Positions 14,851 through 19,513 of a DNA stretch of 19,513 nucleotides are shown one piece after another. Position 1 is the first letter of the stretch. Each line of letters begins with the position of its first letter. The position numbers were made by a program, and so were the translations under genes. This stretch comes from Gammaproteobacteria bacterium (GTDB lineage: Bacteria; Pseudomonadota; Gammaproteobacteria; Porifericomitales; Porifericomitaceae), in contig JAPPQA010000005.1 in NCBI GenBank assembly GCA_028817255.1, positions 1-19,513 on the forward strand. Reading direction: 5' to 3'. The notes beneath the pieces were generated by a model, which was not told the origin of the DNA, ran no database searches, and saw nothing but the letters and a program-made list of their open reading frames with translations.

Positions 14851-17070
14851 TCATCGGGCGACGGCCCGCTCCCGGGCGCGGTGCAGCCGCACGGCAGGCA
14901 CGGCGACGGCCGCCAGCAGCGCCGCCAGCGCCAACACCGGCCACAGCAGCGGCCGGTTCCACCGCTGCCGCGCCTGCGTCCGCAACTCGGGATTCACGCG
15001 GCGGTATTTCAGGGTGTTGTTCGCCATCAAATTCGGTTTGGCGTTGCCGTACCAGGCGTGGTGCAGCGAAAATGCCTTGGGATGGAAGCCCCAGAGCCAG
15101 GGCGCGTCGTGGCGTACAAGGTCGGTCATTTGGCCGATGATTTCCAGCCGTTGCGGCCCGTTCTCCATGTCCCGCATCCGATCGAACAGCCGGTCGAATT
15201 CCGGATTGCCGTAATTGGCGGAATTCTCCCCTTGCGAGTCCACCTTGGCATGGGGGCCGTAGAGCAGGAACAGGAAGTTCTCGGGGTCGGGGTAATCGGC
15301 GTTCCAGCCCCACTGGAACAGTTGCGCCGTGCCCTGGCGCATCTTTTCGCGGAAGCGGTTGTAGTCCGTGCCGCGCACCACGAGTTGAATGCCCAGCTTG
15401 GCGAACTGCTTGCCCAGCCAATCGTAGCGCGCCTTGGAGTCGGGACCGCGGGCAACGGTGTCGAAGTACAGCACCAGCGGGCGCCCGGTGGCGGGGTCGC
15501 GCCCCTCGGGATAACCGGCCTCGGCCAACAAGCGCCGGGCGTCCTCCAGGGGCCGCCGCCGCGCGGCGCCGTCCCGCCAATAGTGGGTCACGGGGTTCAA
15601 TCCCCGTTCGCCCTCGAGATAACCGAAAATCCCGGGAGGAATGGGCCCCTGGGCGACGATGCCGCGGCCGTTGAGAAAAATGGAAACATATTCTTCGTAG
15701 TCCACGGCGATGGCGACCGCGTGGCGCAGGCGGCGGGCGCGCTCCCCGCGGCCGCCCACCACCGGGTCGCGCATATTGAAACCCATGTAGTAACTGGAGG
15801 GGGTGACCGCCACCAGCAGGCCAATCCCCCGCGCCCGCATCTCCTCGCTGAGGCCGATGCCGCCCCGGTCCCCGACCTCGATCGCCTGGTCGAAACTGTC
15901 GGAGACGATCCCCGAGGCATCGTAATAGCCCTGCAAGAACTTGCTCCAGGCGGGGATAGCCTCTTTCTCCAGGGTATAGATCGCCTGGTCCAGGAAGGGC
16001 ATCGGCCGCCCGGCGTCGGCCAGGAAGCCGCGGCCGCGGTCTTCCGGTTCCCCCTCGGCGGGATAGGGTTCGCCGCGAAAATTGGGATTGCGCTCCAACA
16101 CCATGCGCCGGTTGGGGTTGTTCTCGGCCAGCAGAAACGGTCCCGTGCCGAGCGGATACCAGTCCAGCGCGAGGTTGCGTTCCTGCATCCCGGACTGCGC
16201 GTAGAAGCGCTCGGCCTCCCAGGGCATGGGGGAGAAAAACGGCATGGCCAGCCAGTAGAGAAACTGCGGATACCTGCCGTGCAGGGTAATCTCGTAGCGG
16301 TAGCGATCTACCTGCCGCGCGCCCTCCAGTTCATGGCGGCGCAGGTCCTGAAAGCCCCCGGCCTCCCCCTCGGCCGCCAACCGCTGCGCCTCCTTGCCCA
16401 GCGTTTCGCCCAGCTCCCGGAAGCCGACGATATAGCGCGACAGCAGGCCGGCGATGGGCGAATGCGTGGCAGGATGCGCCAGACGCTTGACCTGATATAC
16501 GTAGTCCCCGGCATTCAGTTCGCGGCTGCCGCTGGCGGGAAAGTCGGCCAGCGCGTGTACGTCGCGCAGGTCTTGCGCCCGCAACCGGTGGAAGCGCAAG
16601 CGCCCTGCCGCGTCCCGCGCCAGCGCCGGGTGCGGTTGATAGCGGATGCCCTCGCGGATGCGGATACGGTAGCGGCTGTACGCGATCCGCTCCGGCGGCG
16701 CCGAGGCGGGCAGCGGACGACCCTGCTCGTCCAGGTATTCCGCGACCGGCATCTCCGCGGCGGCCAGGGGCGCCAGCCGGTAGGGCCGGTGCAAAAAATG
16801 GTATTGCAGCGGCGGCTCGTAGATCTGGGCGATGAATTGGTATTCGTCGGCGCTGTACGCGCGCGCCGGGTCCAGATGCTTGGGGCGCTCGGTAAAGGAG
16901 TCGTATAAGATATTCGCCAATGGCGGCGCCGAGGGATACGGGTCGTTCCAGGGCCTTTCCGTACAGCCGCCCGCCGGCAACAGCAGCGGCAACAGGAGCA
17001 GCCGGCAGGCGGGCAGGCAGGCGGGCCGGCAGGCAGCGGGCGCGCGGCGATGTGCAAGGCAACGGGACAT
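14851..17070 (-). CDS. Large extracellular solute-binding lipoprotein (family 5)
   Basis: The 739-aa product is the periplasmic binding component of the importer. It belongs to the SBP_bac_5 (Opp/Dpp/Yej) family: NILYDSFTERPKHLDPARAYSADEYQFIAQIYEPPLQYH (about 53-91) is the characteristic start, and LRHAVAIAVDYEEYVSIFLNGRG and the LLAEAGYPEGRDPATGRPL segments follow. It is much longer than typical members (about 530-600 aa). The N-terminus has a hydrophobic core LLLLPLLLPAGG and Cys36, a plausible lipobox, preceded by a cysteine-rich PACR/PACL repeat. A C-terminal hydrophobic segment (about 712-728, LLWPVLALAALLAAVAVPAV) then basic residues suggests a second membrane anchor, unusual for this family. 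The ligand cannot be told; peptide-like compounds fit best. Confidence 0.88.
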   Translation of the reverse strand: MSRCLAHRRAPAACRPACLPACRLLLLPLLLPAGGCTERPWNDPYPSAPPLANILYDSFTERPKHLDPARAYSADEYQFIAQIYEPPLQYHFLHRPYRLAPLAAAEMPVAEYLDEQGRPLPASAPPERIAYSRYRIRIREGIRYQPHPALARDAAGRLRFHRLRAQDLRDVHALADFPASGSRELNAGDYVYQVKRLAHPATHSPIAGLLSRYIVGFRELGETLGKEAQRLAAEGEAGGFQDLRRHELEGARQVDRYRYEITLHGRYPQFLYWLAMPFFSPMPWEAERFYAQSGMQERNLALDWYPLGTGPFLLAENNPNRRMVLERNPNFRGEPYPAEGEPEDRGRGFLADAGRPMPFLDQAIYTLEKEAIPAWSKFLQGYYDASGIVSDSFDQAIEVGDRGGIGLSEEMRARGIGLLVAVTPSSYYMGFNMRDPVVGGRGERARRLRHAVAIAVDYEEYVSIFLNGRGIVAQGPIPPGIFGYLEGERGLNPVTHYWRDGAARRRPLEDARRLLAEAGYPEGRDPATGRPLVLYFDTVARGPDSKARYDWLGKQFAKLGIQLVVRGTDYNRFREKMRQGTAQLFQWGWNADYPDPENFLFLLYGPHAKVDSQGENSANYGNPEFDRLFDRMRDMENGPQRLEIIGQMTDLVRHDAPWLWGFHPKAFSLHHAWYGNAKPNLMANNTLKYRRVNPELRTQARQRWNRPLLWPVLALAALLAAVAVPAVRLHRARERAVAR
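17002..17040. repeat. 12-bp tandem repeat inside the signal peptide
   Basis: Three units with period 12 follow each other (CCGGCAGGCGGG, CAGGCAGGCGGG, CCGGCAGGCAGCGGG, the last with one extra codon). On the minus strand they encode PAACR-PACL-PACR just before the hydrophobic core of the binding-protein signal peptide. The period is a multiple of three, so gain or loss of a unit would keep the frame. Confidence 0.7.
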
Positions 17071-17092
17071 CTAACGGGATAACGTTCGTCGT

Positions 17093-17118
17093 CTATAATA
17101 GCGAGGGGGCAATTATAG
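17093..17118. promoter_or_regulatory. Face-to-face -10 boxes between ABC importer and fabI
   Basis: CTATAAT (17093-17099) and ATTATAG (17112-17118) are a perfect inverted repeat with 12 bases between. Read on the plus strand the first gives TATAAT for fabI, with a start near 17106; read on the minus strand the second gives TATAAT for the binding-protein gene, with a start near 17105. Neither has a good -35 box at 16-18 bases, so both may need an activator, or the repeat may be an operator. Two polymerases could not bind at once. Confidence 0.5.
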
Positions 17119-17197
17119 CCTCATGCGCGGCCAATGCCGGAGTGCGGCGCCGGCCGCGCGCGAATCGAAAGGGGGAATACGGCGATATGGCGGCGAT

Positions 17198-17998
17198 ATG
17201 ACCATGCTGGCCGGCGCTCGCGCGCTGATCGCGGGGGTCGCGAACGAACGTTCGCTGGCCTGGGGCATTGCCCGCGTCCTGCGGCGGGAGGGGGCCGAAC
17301 TGGCTTTTACCTTCCAGGGAGAACGGCTGGAGCAGCGGGTCCGCAAGCTGGCCTCGGAGCTGGGGGCGGCGGAGCGGGTCTATCCCTGCGACGTCACCGA
17401 CGACAAGGCCATCGCCGAAGTATTCCAACGGTTGCGGCAGGACTGGGGGCAATTGCAGGTCATCGTCCATTCCCTGGCCTACGCCCCGCGCGAGCTGTTG
17501 CAGGGCGGCTACCTGGAGCGGCTGGACCGCCGGGGCTTCCTCGAGGCCTGCGAGGTCAGCGCCTACAGTTTCTCGGCGCTGCTCTCCGGCGGGCGGGCGC
17601 TGCTGGCGCCGGGCGCCGCCGCCCTGACCCTGAGTTATCTCGGCGCCGACAAGGCCGTGCCCCACTACAACGTGATGGGCGTGGCCAAGGCCGCCCTGGA
17701 ATCCAGCGTGCGCTATCTGGCGGCCGACCTCGGCCCGCGGGGGATCCGGGTGAACGCCATCTCCGCCGGCCCGGTGCGCACCCTGGCCGCCTCCGGGATC
17801 GCGGGGCTGCGCGGGTTGCTCGCGCACGTGGCCGAGACGGCGCCGTTGCGGCGCAACGTCGCCCTGGAGGACATCGGCAACGCCGCCGCCTTCCTGTGCT
17901 CGCAACGGGCCGCCGCCATTACCGGCCAAGTGCTCTACGTGGACTGCGGCCACTCCATCCTGGCGCCCCTGCCCTCCGGCACCGATGACCAGGGCTGA
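17198..17998 (+). CDS. fabI: Enoyl-[acyl-carrier-protein] reductase (NADH), FabI
   Basis: FabI reduces trans-2-enoyl-ACP in the last step of each fatty-acid elongation cycle. From the ATG at 17198 (MTML) the product is 266 aa, matching E. coli FabI (262) with a one-residue offset. The dinucleotide-binding GVANERSLAWGIA (13-25), HSLAYAP (91-97), AYSFSALL and the catalytic Y147 (SYLGA), Y157 (HYNVMG) and K164 are present, followed by RVNAISAGPVRTLAASGI (184-201). Residues matching E. coli G93 and F203 are A94 and L204. The late motif is VDCGHSI in place of VDGGFSI. AAGGGGG lies upstream but nearer to an out-of-frame ATG at 17187 that closes after four codons. The end overlaps the symporter start by 14 bp. 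Confidence 0.95.
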   Translation: MTMLAGARALIAGVANERSLAWGIARVLRREGAELAFTFQGERLEQRVRKLASELGAAERVYPCDVTDDKAIAEVFQRLRQDWGQLQVIVHSLAYAPRELLQGGYLERLDRRGFLEACEVSAYSFSALLSGGRALLAPGAAALTLSYLGADKAVPHYNVMGVAKAALESSVRYLAADLGPRGIRVNAISAGPVRTLAASGIAGLRGLLAHVAETAPLRRNVALEDIGNAAAFLCSQRAAAITGQVLYVDCGHSILAPLPSGTDDQG

Positions 17999-19244
17999 AG
18001 GCCAAGGCCACGCCCTGCTGTGGGCCCTGCTGGTTGGCGCCGCCGCCGGCATTCTGTGCGGCTGGTTCGTGGGACCGGCGATGCAATCCGTCGCCTGGGT
18101 GGGCACCTTGTTCCTGAACGCGCTGAAAATGACCATCGTGCCGCTGCTGATCGTGGCCGTGATCACCGGGGTGGCCGGCTTGGGCGGCACCGGCCGCCTG
18201 GGCCGAATCGGCGGCATCACCGTGCTGTATTACGCCTCCACCACGGCGCTGGCGGTGCTGATGGGCCTGATTCTGGTCAACTTGATCGAGCCGGGAACGG
18301 GCGCCAACGTCACCGCCGCCGAGCCGCCGCCGGGCACGGCGGAGCGGGCCGAACAGGGCATTCCCGGCATCTTCCTGCAGATGGTGGCGCCCAGCCTGGC
18401 GGGGGCGGCGGCGGGCAACCAGCTGTTGCCGGTGATCCTGTTCAGCCTGTTTCTGGGCATCGCCCTGTTGCGCGCGGGCGAGTCGGGGCGGCCGGTCATC
18501 GCCTTTTGCGAGGGCGTCAACGAGGCGCTGATGACGCTGGTGCAGTGGATCATGTACCTGGCCCCCTTCGGCGTATTCGCGCTGATCGCCGCCCGCCTGG
18601 GCCAGGCCGGCGGCCAGGAAGGAATCCTGCGCGAACTGCAGGCGCTGGCCTGGTACATGGTTACCGTGGCCCTGGGGCTGCTGCTCCACTTCGGCGCGCT
18701 GTTTTGCATCCTGCGCCTTTTGTCCGGGCGCGGCCTGCGCTATCTGGATTCGCTGGCCCAGGCGCTGATCACCGCCTTCGGCACCGCCAGCTCCTCCGCC
18801 ACCCTGCCGCTGACCATCCGTTGCGTGACCATGGCGGAGGTGGACCCGCGCTCGGCGCGTTTCGTGCTGCCCCTGGGCGCCACCATGAACATGGACGGCA
18901 CGGCCCTGTACGAGGCCGTGGCGGCGATGTTTATCGCGCAGGTCTATGGGATTGACATGAGCCTGACGCAACAGTGCCTGATCTTCCTGACCGCCACCCT
19001 GGCCGCGGTGGGAGCGGCGGGCATCCCGCAGGCGGGACTGGTGACGATGATCATCGTCCTCACGGCGGTGGGCCTGCCGCTGGAGGGGATCGGGCTGTTG
19101 CTGACGGTGGACTGGCTGCTCGACCGCCTGCGCACCGCGGTCAACGTCTGGGGGGACAGCGTGGGGGCCGCGGTGGTGGAGCGCTTCCTGGTGGTGCAGG
19201 CCCCGGCCAAGGCCGCCGCGGAGCCCAGCCCCGTCCAGAACTGA
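17985..19244 (+). CDS. DAACS-family dicarboxylate/amino-acid:cation symporter
   Basis: The 419-aa inner-membrane protein imports acidic amino acids or C4-dicarboxylates with sodium or protons. It shows the family hallmarks: KMTIVPLLIVAVITGVAGL (48-66), hairpin 1 TASSSATLP (267-275), the NMDGTALYEAVAAMFIAQ segment (302-319), hairpin 2 AAGIPQAGLV (344-353) and the last helix DRLRTAVNVWGDSVGAAVVE. D380, R383, T384, N387 and D391 match the substrate and sodium residues of GltPh; the retained Arg383 favours an acidic rather than a neutral substrate. Choosing between glutamate, aspartate, succinate or fumarate is not possible here. It starts with ATG 17985 inside the end of fabI, so the two are probably co-transcribed and coupled. 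The C-terminus is a short Ala/Pro-rich tail. Confidence 0.95.
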   Translation: MTRAEGQGHALLWALLVGAAAGILCGWFVGPAMQSVAWVGTLFLNALKMTIVPLLIVAVITGVAGLGGTGRLGRIGGITVLYYASTTALAVLMGLILVNLIEPGTGANVTAAEPPPGTAERAEQGIPGIFLQMVAPSLAGAAAGNQLLPVILFSLFLGIALLRAGESGRPVIAFCEGVNEALMTLVQWIMYLAPFGVFALIAARLGQAGGQEGILRELQALAWYMVTVALGLLLHFGALFCILRLLSGRGLRYLDSLAQALITAFGTASSSATLPLTIRCVTMAEVDPRSARFVLPLGATMNMDGTALYEAVAAMFIAQVYGIDMSLTQQCLIFLTATLAAVGAAGIPQAGLVTMIIVLTAVGLPLEGIGLLLTVDWLLDRLRTAVNVWGDSVGAAVVERFLVVQAPAKAAAEPSPVQN

Positions 19245-19307
19245 AAGACGCCGGGAGCGCGAAGGCGCCGTTACGCAATCGAGGGGAAGAAAAGCGGCTC
19301 TCTCTCG

Positions 19308-19501
19308 CATCGCTCCCCCCTTGAGGGGGAGTCGGCAAGACGAGGGCGCAAGCCCGAAGGCGCGCCGGTGGGGGGAACATCGAAAGCGCCTGCTACGCCC
19401 CACCGCCCAGGAGAACCGCAAGGGCCGCTTACCCCCCACCGCAGCAGCCGGCGCCTGACGGCTTGGCTGCTGCGACTCCCCCTCAAGGGGGGAGTGATGG
19501 G
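19308..19501. repeat. Repeat element copy 2 (REPIN/MITE-like)
   Basis: The element starts CATCGCTCCCCCCTTGAGG and ends with its near-perfect inverse (GGGGGGAGTGATGGG); over about 26 bases the two ends differ at one or two positions. Each end folds alone: CTCCCCC (19313-19319) with GGGGGAG (19325-19331), and ACTCCCCC (19475-19482) with GGGGGAGT (19488-19495). The core matches copy 1 at 131-291 in the same orientation but is about 33 bp longer, mostly through a stretch near the right end that holds a further hairpin at 19441-19473. It lies 63 bp after the symporter stop. There is no transposase frame inside. Confidence 0.8.
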
Positions 19502-19513
19502 AAAAATGAGGCG

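Noticed and set aside
14830..16908. Plus-strand open frame of 692 codons opposite the binding protein
   Set aside because: Antisense shadow of the SBP_bac_5 gene with the same low-information composition.
19141..19380. Minus-strand frame over the right repeat resembling one at 21-203
   Set aside because: The likeness comes from translating two copies of the same non-coding repeat, not from a protein family.
17919..19439. Minus-strand open frame of 506 codons opposite the symporter
   Set aside because: Antisense shadow of a clear DAACS transporter; its start lies inside the repeat element.
1..19513. tRNA, rRNA, CRISPR, toxin-antitoxin, phage or defence genes
   Set aside because: I looked on both strands for T-arm motifs, regularly spaced repeats and typical small gene pairs and found none; all long stretches are accounted for by housekeeping and transport genes.

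Overview
This is a high-GC bacterial chromosome segment. It most probably comes from a gammaproteobacterium, because it carries the surE-pcm-nlpD-rpoS block in the order typical of that class, an rpsO-pnp pair, a FabI enoyl-ACP reductase and a sigma factor of the RpoS type. I cannot name a genus. At least five of the 17 protein genes start with GTG or TTG, and many neighbours overlap or nearly touch.

Layout. Positions 1-315 hold no gene. They contain a small dRS3-like palindrome (32-51) and a 161-bp repeat element with hairpin ends (131-291). On the minus strand follow pnp (316-2403) and rpsO (2504-2773), with a clear sigma-70 promoter and a structured leader upstream of rpsO, then adk (3012-3719). 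A small Mth938-domain protein (3786-4163, plus) diverges from adk and converges, with 4 bases between the stops, on the stationary-phase/stress block, which is read on the minus strand as surE, pcm, nlpD, rpoS (7417 down to 4168). An rpoS-proximal promoter overlaps the nlpD stop codon. Upstream of surE on the same strand lie argD and argF (9575-7475, arginine synthesis). Before them is a two-gene unit with its own strong promoter: a 31-residue single-span membrane protein and a four-span PuuD/DUF989-type membrane protein.

The 10.5-17.1 kb part is a four-gene minus-strand ABC importer of the peptide/opine type: a 739-aa lipoprotein-like solute-binding protein, two permeases and a fused double ATPase. 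The gene order and fused ATPase resemble yejABEF, but the binding protein and second permease are clearly enlarged. Divergent from it, on the plus strand, are fabI and a DAACS-family dicarboxylate/amino-acid symporter overlapping it by 14 bp. The right end (19308-19501) carries a second, longer copy of the same repeat element in the same orientation, so the window is bracketed by two copies.

Most of the window is ordinary housekeeping DNA. The parts that deserve a second look are the bracketing repeat family, the micro-protein/half-PuuD pair, the enlarged ABC importer with a tandem repeat in its signal peptide, the leaders of rpoS and rpsO, and the face-to-face promoter region before fabI. 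I saw no tRNA, rRNA, CRISPR array, transposase, phage gene or defence system.
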